DNA of 64,000 bases, taken from the NCBI GenBank assembly GCA_002900995.3, contig PJEW03000013.1, forward strand, positions 955,395 through 1,019,394, in the 5' to 3' direction. The notes under the pieces were generated by a model. The model was not told where the DNA came from and did no database searches. It saw only the letters and a program-made list of their open reading frames with translations. Positions 21,730 to 33,089 of the stretch are shown piece after piece (within the stretch, counting starts at the first letter, position 1; each line of letters opens with the position of its first letter). The position numbers and the translations under genes were made by a program. Source of the stretch: Ganoderma boninense (taxonomy: Eukaryota; Basidiomycota; Agaricomycetes; Polyporales; Polyporaceae).

Positions 21730-24700
21730 TCACGATCGAGTCTTCTTGTTGAGAGGGCCAGGAGCGTCGGGATGTGTCGAATGAAACTTTTGCAGCACTT
21801 TTGGCGCATTTGCTAGATCCGACACGTCTTCCCAGCTATCGTGTTCAGGGCCCCAGCCCTTCCAGTGAACAAGATACTGCAGTTTCTTCCACCGCCCATA
21901 CCGACGCGAGTCCAACACTTCCTCCACTTCATACTCCTCCTCTCCTTCCACTTCGAGAGCTGCGGGTTCAGGGGGATGTCGACCGGGAAGTTGGCTTTCT
22001 TTGTGCGGGTGTAGGAGTGTCACATGGAACACTGGGTGGAGTCCCATGTCTTTGGGGAGCTTTAGCTCATAAGCGAAGTTGCCCACCTTGCGCTTGACAG
22101 GGTATGGGCCAGCGTACCGGTCCACCAGTTTCCGAAAGACCCCAGGGACCCGGAAATTCCTAGTGTCGAGCCACACCTTCTGACCCTCCTTGAACGCTGG
22201 AGCAGCGGAGACATAGCGATCGTAGTACTCCTTCATCCGCTCTGCTGCCAGGGTTAAGGCTGAGGTCGCATCCTCCCTTGCCTGCCGCAACTCCTCTCTT
22301 CGTTCATCCGCCGTAGGCACCGTGGTGGATAGCATCGGAACGTGGAACTGAGGTTCATAGCCGTACATGAGGTAAAACGGCGAGTACCCTGTGGATGAAT
22401 GTATGCGCGAGTTGAAGCAGTACTCTGCTGTTGGTAGCCACTTGACCCAATCGTCGCGGCGCCTTGAGCAGTACATCCGCAGGTACGCCTCAATCTCCTG
22501 GTTCCATCGCTCCGACTGCCCATCCATCTGCGGGTGGTAAGCTGTGGACAATGCGCTTTCTATATCGAGGCCTTTAAGGATTGCACGGAAGAGCTTGCTA
22601 GAGAACTGGGGCCCCCGATCAGAGATGATCTTTCGCGGGAGTCCATGTAGACGGAACCATTCTCTAATGAAGTTGTCTGCAGTCCCTTCCGTGTCGATCT
22701 CCTCGGTGCATGGAATAAGGTGAATCATCTTTCCATGCCGATCAGCAATAAGCTGGAGCGCATTGTATCCATCCACCTCCGGCAGTCCAGTGATGAAGTC
22801 ACAGGTAACTACTTGGCCTGGGCCGTCTGGGATCTCGTTGGGTTGAAGAGGACCGTGTGGCTTCGCATGTGAAGTCTTGCCACGGCGACAAGTGTCGCAG
22901 GTCTCAACATAATCCTTAATGAACTTTGCCATGCCCAGCCACCAGTAGTTCCGTGTAACCAACTCCACCGTCTTTGCCTGGCCAGGGTGTCCAGCAGGCG
23001 GGAGGTCATGGTGAATGCGCACTATCTCTGCTCGGAGCGCGTCGTCTTTGGGGACATAAACTCGGCCGTGGTAGAGCAGCAGGCCTTGTTCTGTGTTCCA
23101 GTCCACCAAATTGTTCTGTAGACGTGCTGGCCCTAGCTTATCGAGCTTGCTGAGTGCCTCTGCGACCTCCTGCTCACGCTCTCCACATTCTCGAATGCGG
23201 CGGAGCAGTGCCTTTTCTGGTACCACTGACATGTGCCCTCTCTTGGCTGCCAGTACTCGGAAGCGATCGGGTTGCAACATGACTCGGTTCAGGTTGTCAT
23301 CGGCATCGTCCTTCTGGTGATCAGGCCTGCGCGACAGCGCGTCTGCCCTACCATTGGAGGTGCCTGGCTTGTGTGCAATGACAAAGTCGAACCGTGACAG
23401 ATAGAGAGCCCATCGTGCCTGCCTGCGTGTGAGGTTTTGCGCAGCTTTCCAGTACTCGAGGTTCTTGTGGTCCGACTGGATCTCGAACACACTGGGAAGA
23501 CCCTCGAGGTAGTGGTGCCAGGCCTGCAGGGCACGGATGATAGCGAGCATCTCCTTGTCATAGATCTCGTAGTTGCGTTCTGCATTGCTCATTGACTCAG
23601 AGTGGAAAGCCACAGGGTGCCATTTGCCGTCCTCCCCCTCCTGAGACAGAACCGCACCGGTAGCATACCCGGATGCATCGACTTCAATGCGGGTTTTGCA
23701 GTCTGGGTCATACATGCTCAGGACAGGGCTTTCAGTGAAACGACGTTTGAGCTCGTCGAATGCTGATTGCTCTTCGGCACCCCATTGCCAGGGAGCGCTA
23801 CCCGTGAGACGGTCGAGGGGTTTGCATACTGCGCTGAAGTCCTTAATGAACCGCCTGTAGAAATTCGCGAAACCGCGGAACTTCCGTACGTCTGAGGCGT
23901 TCTGAGGGACAGGCCATTCTGCGATACCCCTGACCTTCACTGGGTCTATCTCCACACGGTTCTCCGAGACGAGCACACCTAGGTACTCAACCTTCGGCTG
24001 TTCGAATTCGCACTTCTCTGGCTTGCAGAACAGGTCGTGCTCCGCCAGACGCTTCAGGACCTCACGCACCAATGTGCGGTGTTCCTCGATGTCGTTGGTG
24101 AATATGAGGATGTCGTCGAGGTAGATAGTGATTTTGCCGAGTATGATGAGGTCCTTGAAGATGTCGTTCATGAGCGCAGAGAATGTACTGGGCGAGTTGG
24201 CCAGTCCGAAGTACATCACGTTCGGTTCGAACAGTCCGCGATTGGTAACAAAGGCAGCCTTCCATTCATCACCAGTCTTAATCCGCACATTGTTGTACCC
24301 CCAACGGATGTCAAGCTTTGTAAAGTACTTGGCCCTCTTGAGTCGATCCATCAAGTCCGACACCAACGGTAGTGGGTATCGGTTCTTAATGGTGATGTCG
24401 TTCAATCGCCGGTAGTCCTGTACAGGACGTAGGCTGCCATCCTTCTTTTTAACGAAGAAGAACGGTGATGACATCGGTGACTTCGACTCTTGAATATATC
24501 CTTTGGCCAAGTTCTCGCTAAGGAACTTGTCAAGCTCAACCTGCTCGCTGGGCGACAGGGGGTACACCTTGGAATGGAACATCCTAGCATCTGGTACGAG
24601 TTCTATAGCGTGGTCGTAGGGTCCATGCTCAGGTAGACGTTCGGACGCCTCTTTCGAGAACACACGCAGATACTCGTGGTACTGGGGAGGTACGATCTCT

Positions 24701-25503
24701 TCGACAGGACGGACTTCCTTCTTCTGGTACTCTTGTTCAGCGAGCTGTTGAGAGTACGTGTAGCTCGCCGACACAAAGATCTTAGGGGTACCTCGAAGTC
24801 GTCGTCCATCTTCCAGTGCATTGAGAAGAGACTCCTCAGTGCCATCCCATTCCGGCAGAAAACCTGGTGGTGGAGGCCTATCTTCCTCCTCCTCCTCGAC
24901 CATTATGGCCGTGCATATCCTACCCATCGTCTTTGCCTTCCGCACCCGTCGAGAACCATTGCGCGCTGTAAGCCGTACCTCCGTATCACGCGCTTTGGTT
25001 TCAACAGGTTTGGATGCCTTCCGATGAGCCGGACATGCCTCTGGACATCTCGATAGGCGCAGCGAGCCACGTTCCCAATCTACTTCAGGGTTGTGTTCGC
25101 GCAGCCAGTCCAGGCCAATAATCACATCCTCTTCTCCTATGTCCGTCACCACAAACACCACCTTCTCCTGGTGGTCTCCAATCGCCATATCCAACACGGC
25201 TACCTCCGTGATCGTCCCATCAATTCTCAGTACCATCTATGTTGTACAGAGGAATTGGCCTTGCCAACTTCCTCGTCGTAAACTGGTTCTTCTCTACGAA
25301 CCGTCTATGTAAAAACTTAGTAGTAGCTCCACTATCTACCATTGCTACAATGTCCTTATGTCGCTGCTTGCCAATTAACCGTACCGGTATATGAAAGTGT
25401 TGACCACTGTGATTTACTTCATATACAAACGCGGAACTCAGTACAGAAAATCGACTATTACTACAAGAGCTGGCACGTGCAGCATCCAGTGTGGCTCTAA
25501 TCA
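21730..25503 (-). CDS. pol: Family 1 pol: protease, reverse transcriptase, RNase H, integrase, chromodomain
   Basis: The protease is in a -1 frame relative to gag (VAMVDSGATTKF active site) and runs to a TGA at 25222-25220. The rest is an open 1168-codon frame from 25236. In that frame: reverse transcriptase with YLDDILIF near residue 370; RNase H with EVDASG near 515; integrase HHCC finger (HHDLPPAGH, CDTC) near 740-790 and DDE residues near 815 (CDF), 870 (SDRG) and 909 (SERW); the GPY motif (YAGPYPV) near 1040; a chromodomain (EYEVEEVLDSRRYGRW, YLVHWKGWG, SWEDVSDL) near 1090-1140, expected to target integration to histone-marked chromatin. The protease frame and the reverse transcriptase frame overlap by only about 14 nt, so one shift must occur there for a full polyprotein. 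Confidence 0.88.
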
Positions 25504-25510
25504 GAAACCC
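25466..25510 (-). promoter_or_regulatory. Predicted -1 ribosomal frameshift signal at the gag stop
   Basis: The minus strand reads G GGT TTC TGA in the gag frame, an exact X XXY YYZ slippery heptamer (25510-25504) abutting the stop. The protease frame is the -1 frame. A hairpin can form a few bases downstream (AGAGC at 25498-25494 with GCTCT at 25470-25466). The same heptamer and a better 7-bp stem occur in copy 2 (34466-34510). Confidence 0.65.
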
Positions 25511-26937
25511 TCCTTCTTCTCAGCAGTTGTAAGGGCTGCAGTCTTCTCCTCCATTGCCTTGAGCTGGGCCTGAAGAGCCGCTACTTCCGTAGTTGCAGTG
25601 GACGAGGAAGCGGCTTGCTGACTCTTCAACCGCGGACAGTCATACTTACGATGTCCGGGCTGGCCACAGATGTAGCAGTTTCCTGGGAACGGCTTCTTCC
25701 CAGTAGCAGCCGCCTTCTCCCCCTTCTTCTTCCATCCAAACGACTTCGGCCGTTCTTCCTCTCTGGTGACGAGGGCCTGGTCGAGCGACAGCGCCACCTT
25801 CTGGATTTTGGTGAGGTCCGAGATGTCGTGGGCACTGGTGGCGAGGACGTCCCGGAGCCTGGGAGGCAGGCCCGAGCGGTAGCGTTCGCGTTTGTCCTCG
25901 TTGCCAAAGCCGGTTCGAGCCGCGGCTGCGTTAAACTGCACGGTATACTCCTGGACGGTGCCGACCTTGCGGTATGCCTTGCAAAGCTTGACGAGTTCAG
26001 CAATGGCAGCCTCCTTGTCGTCAGCTGCGCAGAAGTGGTCCTTGAAGGCTGTGCTGAACGCGGCGTAGTTTGCCCAAGGACTAGTTCCACCAGCGAGCGT
26101 CACGATGTGGGGGCCAGCCCAGGCCGCTGCTCCTTCCGTGAGCCTACTGAGGATGGTCATCCATACCACATCAGGTGGTGTGCCGACAGTCACCGCTGTG
26201 AGGGTGTTGAAGTAGATCTGGGCTGCAGACACAAAGCGAAGACCATCCTGGGCGGACTTCCCATCGTAGTCACGTGGGGCGATCTGGGTAAGGAGTTTGG
26301 AGGTATCGAATGGTGGAGCAGGGGCCGGGGTAGTCATAGCGGGTGTGGACGGTCGACTGGGTGCAGCCGATGATGATGAAGAGGATGAGGGTTGTGGGGT
26401 GTTGAGGCTGATGGTTTCTTGCTTGGGTTCCTTCTTTACTTCCGGCTTTTTCTCTGCCTTTGGGAGTTTAGAAGTTGAAGCAATGGGGGTTGCGGGAGTT
26501 GAGGTTCGTCGCTGTCCAAGACGCTCTGTGACGAGTTCAAGAGTCTTGTCGAGGATGGGAGACCCTGTCGATCGTGCAGGACTGGGGATTCGACTCTGGA
26601 CACGACTCTGGGGTTGTGAGGTAGGGCATGAGGCAGGGCGGGATGAGGGGTTCCTGGATGCGATGAGGGCGGCTTGGCGAGCTGGGGGTCGGCTTGGATC
26701 TCGAGGTGCAGGTGCTGGTGGGTTTGCGATCTTCGCGCGGATTAGGACTTCCTGTTCTTTGGTGGTGAGGAGTCTAGGGGCGATGCCTTCGCGAGTTTCA
26801 AGAGTATCGTTGAATGTGTGTGATCGGTGGGGGCACGGTTGCTCCTCGCAGTAGTACCAGGCTTGCTTATCTTCGTCCCAGTACTCGTCCTGTACTGCAG
26901 TGGGGTGAAATACGTGTCCCCAGGCTTGGCAAGCCAC
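25501..26937 (-). CDS. gag: Family 1 gag (478 aa)
   Basis: This is the structural protein of the particle. A Pro/Ser-rich N-terminal half is followed by a capsid-like helical region (about residues 215-390, for example GLRFVSAAQIYFNTL and FSTAFKDHFCA) and a CCHC zinc knuckle (CYICGQPGHRKYDC) near residue 417 for RNA binding. It ends with a Lys/Glu coiled tail. The start MACQAWGHVFHP is the first ATG of a long frame; the matching ATG is lost in copy 2. The stop codon follows directly on a slippery heptamer, and protease continues in the -1 frame. Confidence 0.88.
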   Translation of the reverse strand: MACQAWGHVFHPTAVQDEYWDEDKQAWYYCEEQPCPHRSHTFNDTLETREGIAPRLLTTKEQEVLIRAKIANPPAPAPRDPSRPPARQAALIASRNPSSRPASCPTSQPQSRVQSRIPSPARSTGSPILDKTLELVTERLGQRRTSTPATPIASTSKLPKAEKKPEVKKEPKQETISLNTPQPSSSSSSSAAPSRPSTPAMTTPAPAPPFDTSKLLTQIAPRDYDGKSAQDGLRFVSAAQIYFNTLTAVTVGTPPDVVWMTILSRLTEGAAAWAGPHIVTLAGGTSPWANYAAFSTAFKDHFCAADDKEAAIAELVKLCKAYRKVGTVQEYTVQFNAAAARTGFGNEDKRERYRSGLPPRLRDVLATSAHDISDLTKIQKVALSLDQALVTREEERPKSFGWKKKGEKAAATGKKPFPGNCYICGQPGHRKYDCPRLKSQQAASSSTATTEVAALQAQLKAMEEKTAALTTAEKKEGF

Positions 26938-27325
26938 GTTGAATCTCGCTTCCTTATCCTAGGAATGAAACGGCAGGTGCACGATCCAACACTGTCTGCT
27001 CAGCCTCCTCGGCCTATTGCTGTGTCTTAGCCCAAGGGACACGGGCCCAAGGGTGTTCTGCCTTGGCTTTGTTTCGCCGCTTTTCTCTAGCCTCCCACGC
27101 CGTGAGGCGGACCACTTCTGTCAGTACCGGGGTCTCGTGTTAGGAGCTTTCCACGTACTGTACCACTAAGAGTGGCAAGCCTCAGGTTGCGCCGAGACCA
27201 CGTCCGATGGTGTGACTAGAGCGCGCACTACACTAGGCCAACACAGAGGATCTAAGTGCGTACCGTACGAGAGGGAAAGAGTGTGGGTGGAGTACGCTGG
27301 TGCTCGTGTAGAAGTTTCGACCTAA
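26938..27325 (-). promoter_or_regulatory. Family 1 leader with self-priming-type primer binding site
   Basis: This is the untranslated leader between the 5-prime LTR and gag. The putative primer-binding site AGGTCGAAACT (27323-27313) starts 2 nt after the LTR. It is the exact complement of AGTTTCGACCT inside the LTR (27510-27500), which begins 35 nt downstream of the start of TATATAAGG (27545). This is the arrangement of Tf1/sushi elements, whose transcript primes its own reverse transcription. No CCA-complementary TGG begins the site. Confidence 0.65.
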
Positions 27326-27785
27326 TGTTACGACTGGCTGTCGAGTAAGATCAGGGAGGAGGCTTACGAGACGAGCAAGGGCGTCGACGAGCACTTGTGC
27401 AGCGAGAGTGGAGCGGGGCTCGACAGTCAGGCTGGAGACAAGATGTATTGAGCGAGTAAGTAACGAGCGAGAATACAGCAAGGCTTACCTGGAGACAAGA
27501 GGTCGAAACTGAGGTCTCCAGGTAGCGAAGTACAGGCCTTATATACATGTAACGGACAATGGGAACCGGGGACAATAGGTAACTATGGACACGGGAACCA
27601 GTGGAAGAACAATGGTATGTAGTACAATGACGACGGGAACAATGGGTAACAGGAGTTATTGTACTGCGAGAACAAGGAACGGGTTTGCTAAACAACGGAG
27701 GACAATAAGGACGACGCGGGAGGCAAACAGTCCAAAAAGGGAAAGAGAGACGCCGGGGTAGGCGCCGAGCGTGCCGTTCATGACA
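27326..27785 (-). repeat. Family 1 copy 1, 5-prime LTR
   Basis: Promoter LTR in the element's orientation. The TATA box TATATAAGG is at 27545-27537 and the inferred transcript start is AGTTTCGACCT at 27510. It is nearly identical to the 3-prime LTR. Confidence 0.88.
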
Positions 27786-27790
27786 ATACA

Positions 27791-30700
27791 AGCCTCTACC
27801 TCACACTAGCCAGGTGAGTATGCATGCACACTGCGTGTAGTGCCCTCCCCATAGTGGGCGTCTCCCACTATGTTCAACAGGTTATGAGCCCTGGTCGATG
27901 TTGTAGATACTGCGCCACTCATTGCTGGCTGCATTCCACTTTGCACCAGCTCACCTGGCAAACCTCTTGTCGCCGTTATGGCAAACCTTCTGGGCATTGG
28001 ATCTGGCGCGATCATACGCGGCCGTCCATGCACGATGGTGGCTTGGAGGTGGTGCGATCTCTTTGATCGCTGCCTGCCATGCTACACAGAGGGGGAACCT
28101 CTGCCAGTATACGCTTTTGGCATTCTCTCCTCATTATTGTCGCTGCGAATGGTGACTGACCATATCTTTTGGTCAGACTTCAATCACCTTATTGATTGCC
28201 ATGCCGAACAACCTCACCAACCTCGTTCTGCTCCTCACCGGCCCCAACTACCTTCAGTGGGCGCCGAAGATGGAGGCGTACCTCCAGACGACGGGCCGTT
28301 GGACAAAGCCCATGACCAAGGCCTGTCCAACCTTGGCCGCTGACGGCTCGAACGAGGACAAGGTCGACGATTGGAACGAGGACGACACCGCCGCTCGCGG
28401 CAGCATCCGTGTCCGTGTCGATGACAGCATCGGCACTGCGATCGACTCCAAGACCACCGCCAAGGAGGTCTGGGACTACCTCAAGGACACCTACGGGAAG
28501 CCCGGCATCCCGATCGTCTACCAGGACTTCCATGCTGCCATGGGCGTCACCATCTCTAGCGACTCCAACCCCATTCCTGCGATGGACAAGCTCCGCGCTC
28601 ACTTCCAGATGCTCGAGACCAACCAGTTTACCATCGCTGAGCACATCAAGGGGATGATCCTCCTCTCGAAGCTCCCATCCGCGATGGACCCCATCATCCA
28701 AGTTTACACCTCAGGCCTCGTGCCGACGGCAACTACTCCAGCTGTCCGTCTAGTCACCTTCGACGATGTTCGCAACCGCGTCATCATGTACTGGGAGCAG
28801 CGCCAGGGGCCCCACCAGCAGAAGCCGCGCGACAGCGCAAACAAGATCAGTGCGGTCAAGCGCAAGCCGCAAGACCCCACTTTCCGCCAGCAGCAGCGCC
28901 CGCAAGGCCAGCAGCAGCATCAGCAGCAGCGCCCTCAGGGGCAGCAGCAGCAAACCCATCGGGGCAGGCGCGGAGGACGCGGCCGCTTCCAGCAGCACCA
29001 AGGTGCGCATCACCATGCGCACATCGCCCACGTCGCTGATTCACACCCTGTGATCACCAAGGGCGAGATGGACACGGTGCCGCAGTCGCGAGACCCCCGT
29101 GCACTCCTGCACAAGCCCGTCAAGCCCCTCCACGCAAGGACTGGCCTAAAAAACCAGTACCCTGCGCTCACGCAGGCATTCGACCTCGTGAAGGAGCTGG
29201 GCGTCGAGGCAACCACCGAGCGCATCCGCAAGCTCAAGATGCTCTTCATGGCCAGCAGCCGCAGCAAGGACTCCGTCCAAACGCTGACAACAGAGCAGCG
29301 CTCCAGGCGCTCTTCGCCGGAATCCTCCGCGACACTCAGCGAGGACTCCTGCTCCACCAGCCCCATATTGTGCAGCCCCACGCCCATCGTTCGCAGCAGC
29401 ACCAGGATCTTCGAGGTGCTCAGCGACGAGGACTCGGACAGCGAGGAGCAAGAGCCCAAGCACCGCCGGTACACCCTAGAGTCGCGCATCAGCCCGAATC
29501 TCAGGGAGCGCATAGGCGCCGTCGCCGCAGACATGGACATGGACATGGAGGAAGCCGTATCCCTCGGACTCAGCAGTGAGGATGAGCGGGACGAAGACGT
29601 CGAGGAGTTCTTCGATCGTCAATGGTCAGTCCATTCCCCACTACACCATGAGTTGTATGCTGACTGCATGCCTCAATCGGCAGTGACTAGTGTTGCAAGT
29701 TCCTCTCGTTGTGTAGATGTATCACGCATACCTGTAGCTACAACTGTATTATCAGTAGCTGCAGAAGATAATTCATGTCTTCACCGCTCTACATATGCAG
29801 CGTGCACGAAGTGCAAGGGGAAAGCGAAATCAGTTGATCGCAATAACAGTGTCTGGATGCTCGACTCAGGAGCGTCGACACACTTCACCTACTCCTTGGG
29901 TGATTTCGCTGATTTCTGCTACTACAAGACCAAACGTCTGCTCAGCACTGCTGATAGTACGACGTATATGACTGGCGAAGGCACTGTCTTCCTACTATTA
30001 GAGACAGGCAGAACTTTAAGGTTGACAAACGTTGCCTTGGTTCCAAATCTCACCAACAAACTCATATCTATGGGTGCTCTTCTGCGAAGCGGGATGTCAG
30101 TGCGTGCTACTACCGCCAAGATCTCGCTTTACAGCAGCAAGAACCATGTGGTTTCTTTCGACCCACATGAAGTTGGTGATACAATATACGTGATTTATAC
30201 GCAGCCTGTTCAGGCGCGAAGCATGGTCGCCCTAGCAGGCATAGACCATGATACTCTCCACCGTCGCTTAGGTCATCCTTCAGACGACGTGCTGAGACAC
30301 CTTCGGAAGCACACTGAGAAGTGTCCGATTGTTGAGACTCCCAAAAGGAACTCAATTTGCCGTGGATGTGCTGAAGGCAAAATGCCATCGCAATCTCACC
30401 CAATTGACAATCGGCGTGCATCTAAGCCTTTTGAGCTGATCCATGTTGATCTGAAAAGTTTCCCCGTGCCATCGTACCACAAGTACAAGCACGCAATCCT
30501 ATTTTATGATGACTACACATCATATTCATGGGAGATTTGTCTTCGCACCAAAGCCAATGCACTGCCGTCTACACGACAATGGATCGCATATGTCGAGACG
30601 CAGTACGATGCGAAGATAATCAAGTGGAAATCAGATTCTGGAGGCGAACTTAAATCACTTGCCTACACTAACATGCTCAAAGACCGCGGCATCGAGATCA

Positions 30701-32228
30701 TTCCAAGCGCGCCTCATATTCATCAACAGAATGGCTGTGCAGAGCGAATCATTTGAACACTCATGGACAAGAGTGAAGCTATGCGGCATGATGCCTGTGT
30801 TCCTCAGTCTTGGTGGGAATTCTCCTTCGAACATGCAGCGCACCTGTACAACAGGACCCCCATGCATCGCCTTAAATGGCGGACACCATACGAACTTTTG
30901 CATGGTACCAAGCCAGACATCAGTCACCTTCGAGTATTCGGTTGTGGAGCATATGTATACTTGCCACCCGAAATTTGCAAGAACAAATTATCGCCCAAGT
31001 CGGAGCTGATGATTTATCTTGGTATTGGTGCTGGTAACCACAACCATAAGTTCATGCGCTTGCCAAACAACGTCATCTTTACTGCTGCACAAGCATTGTT
31101 TGACGAGGCCTCATTTCCAAAGTGCTCGCACGACAAGAAGCGACAAGGGCAGCATGATGCACCCGAACCAGTTGAACCTGTCAACCAGGCAACTACTCCT
31201 TCTTTACTCCCTGATGACGGTGATGAGCCACGCCGTCCTCCCACAAAACCTTCCACAAAGGGCAAGGGTAAGGCGCGAGACGTCGCACCTGCACCAGCTC
31301 CGGCTGTACCCCTGTACCATCTCAACCTAGCGCACAGCGCAGGGAGAATGTACCAGTAGTGCAACACCCTATGCCGCCGCAACCTCCTCCGGTTGAAAGG
31401 CAAGTCGCGGAAGGATCGCGACAGCCTGCGAGGGAGCGGAAAGTACCAGTTTGCGAAGGCAATGTCTATGGTGAATCACGACACCCTACAGACATTTCAA
31501 AGGATATTGAGAAACGGGGATCGTGGAAACGAATGATTGGTAAACAGCCGAGTCGCTCTCGGACTGCACCTCCTTCGAGGGATGAACAGGTTCCTGGACC
31601 TAGTTATACCCGATCACTTCCACAATCACGTTAGAGATCTGCTGAACGCGATCTACCTGTTTTTCTTCCACCTTCGATGCGCACGCACAGGGAACCTACC
31701 CCTGTAATCTCGTCTAGTAGTAGCGATGCTGAGGAAGAGGAGGACTTGGGTTCACATCCAACACCTGCATATGTCCCACCTCAACCTCAACCTTCAGCTC
31801 CTAGTCCAGATGGCCCAGACCCCGACGAGGACGATGATGACAGTGATGACGAGGAAGAAGAAGATGAGGACGAGTCTGAAGAAGAGTCATCAGGTCAATC
31901 GTCTGAAGAAGTCGAAGGTGTCTTGCGTGCTCCTAGAACTGATGAGGCACAACTATGCCAGGAAGGGGGAGCTAGTCTCATCCAATTCCTCATCGCGAAA
32001 GCGATCCCACCAAATGAGGGGGAGAAAGTACCACCGCCAAATGTGCGCGAGTGGACTTACCGTGATATCACCAGCCTACCAAAGACTGAGCAAAAGGAGT
32101 GGTTTACCGCTTGCCACGAAGAACTAGAGGCCCTTCGCAGGCGCGATGTTTATGATGTGGTCGATCGTCCAAAAGGACGTAAGATTGTCAAAAACCGCTG
32201 GGTATTTGACGTTAAAACTGACGGTCGT
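27791..32228 (+). mobile_element. Copia interior, truncated by a gypsy insertion
   Basis: The interior resumes after the ATACA duplication of family 1 copy 1 and belongs to the LTR at 20983-21243. The leader (27791-28200) matches the fragment at 17355-17821. Coding runs to 32228, where the 5-prime LTR of family 1 copy 2 begins inside the reverse transcriptase. The remainder and the 3-prime LTR are not in this window. Confidence 0.82.
28201..32228 (+). pseudogene. Copia gag-pol polyprotein, degraded and truncated
   Basis: The start MPNNLTNLVLLLTG is chosen by match to MSNN in the other fragment. Gag has the copia pattern LTGPNYLQWAPKMEAYL and an Arg/Gly/Gln-rich tail instead of a clear CCHC knuckle. 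Protease has WMLDSGASTHFT near 29855. The integrase zinc region (HRRLGHPS, CRGC) is near 30260-30370, with DDE residues VDLKSF, SDSGGE and NGCAER. Defects are a TGA at 30754-30756 just after the catalytic Glu region, a frame change near 31340-31360, a further stop at about 31632, then Pro/Asp/Glu-rich linker and the start of reverse transcriptase (RRDVYDVVDRPKGRK, NRWVFDVK), cut at 32228. Confidence 0.82.
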
Positions 32229-32687
32229 TGTTATGAACGGCACGCTCAGCGCCTACCCCAGCATCTCTCTTTCCCTTTTTGGACTGTTTGCCTCCCGCGT
32301 CGTCCTTATTGTCCTCCGTTGTTTAGCAAACCCGTCCCTTGTTCTCGCAGTACAATAACTCCTGTTACCCATTGTTCCCGTTGTCATTGTACTACATACC
32401 ATTGTTCTTCCACTGGTTCCCGTGTCCATAGTTACCTATTGTCCCCGGTTCCCATTGTCCGTTACATGTATATAAGGCCTGTACTTCGCTACCTGGAGAC
32501 CTCAGTTTCGACCTCTTGTCTCCAGGTAAGCCTCACTGTATTCTCGCTCGTTAGTTACTCGCTCAATACATCTTGTCTCCAGCCTGACTGTCGAGCCCTG
32601 CTCCGCTCTCGCTGCACAAGTGCTCGTCGACGCCCTTGCTCGTCTCGTAAGCCTCCTCCCTGATCTTACTCGACAGCCAGTCGTAAC
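32229..32687 (+). repeat. Family 1 copy 2, 5-prime LTR
   Basis: It starts TGTTATGAACGG and ends CAGTCGTAACA; the TATA-like TATATAAGG is near 32469. The following primer-binding site AGGTTGAAACT (32690-32700) has one change from copy 1 that would still allow a G-U pair with the LTR-derived primer. The leader continues to 33089 without a gene. Confidence 0.85.
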
Positions 32688-33089
32688 ATTAGGTTGAAAC
32701 TTCTACACGAGCACCGGCGTACTCCACACACATTCTTTCCTTCTCGTATGGTACGCACTTAGATCCTCTGTGTTGGCCTAGCGTAGTACGCGCTCTAGTC
32801 ACACCATTGGACGTGGTCTCGGCGCAACCTGAGGCTTGCCACTCTCAGTGGTACAGTATGCGGAAAGCTCCTAACACGAGACCCCGGTACTGACAGAAGT
32901 GGTCCGCCTCATGGCGTGGGAGGCTAGAGAAAGGCGGCGAAACAAAGCCAAGGCAGAACACCCTTGGGCTCGTGTCCCTTGGGTTAAGACACAGCAATAG
33001 GCCGAGGAGGCTGAGCAGACAGTGTTGGATCGTGCACCTGCCATTTCTATTCCTGGGATAGGAAGCGAGCTACCTCCACTCCCCTCACC

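Larger units (their letters stand above)
21244..27785 (-). mobile_element. Chromodomain Ty3/gypsy element, family 1, copy 1 (6542 bp)
   Basis: Two 460-bp LTRs (21244-21703 and 27326-27785) flank minus-strand gag and pol. The 5-bp duplication ATACA lies at 21239-21243 and 27786-27790. I noticed one base difference between the LTRs (near 21330 versus 27412), so insertion was recent. Gene order is gag, protease, reverse transcriptase, RNase H, integrase, chromodomain. Apart from a frame change at the protease/reverse transcriptase boundary the coding regions are open. It interrupts the copia element. Confidence 0.92.

Noticed and set aside
21269..21733. 154-aa minus-strand ORF repeated at several places (also 27351-27791, 31677-32663, 51557-51967)
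   Set aside because: This is translation of the family 1 LTR itself, recurring with every LTR copy.
28189..29546. Long minus-strand ORFs inside copia gag
   Set aside because: They lie opposite GC-rich gag codons that match copia on the plus strand; no independent support.
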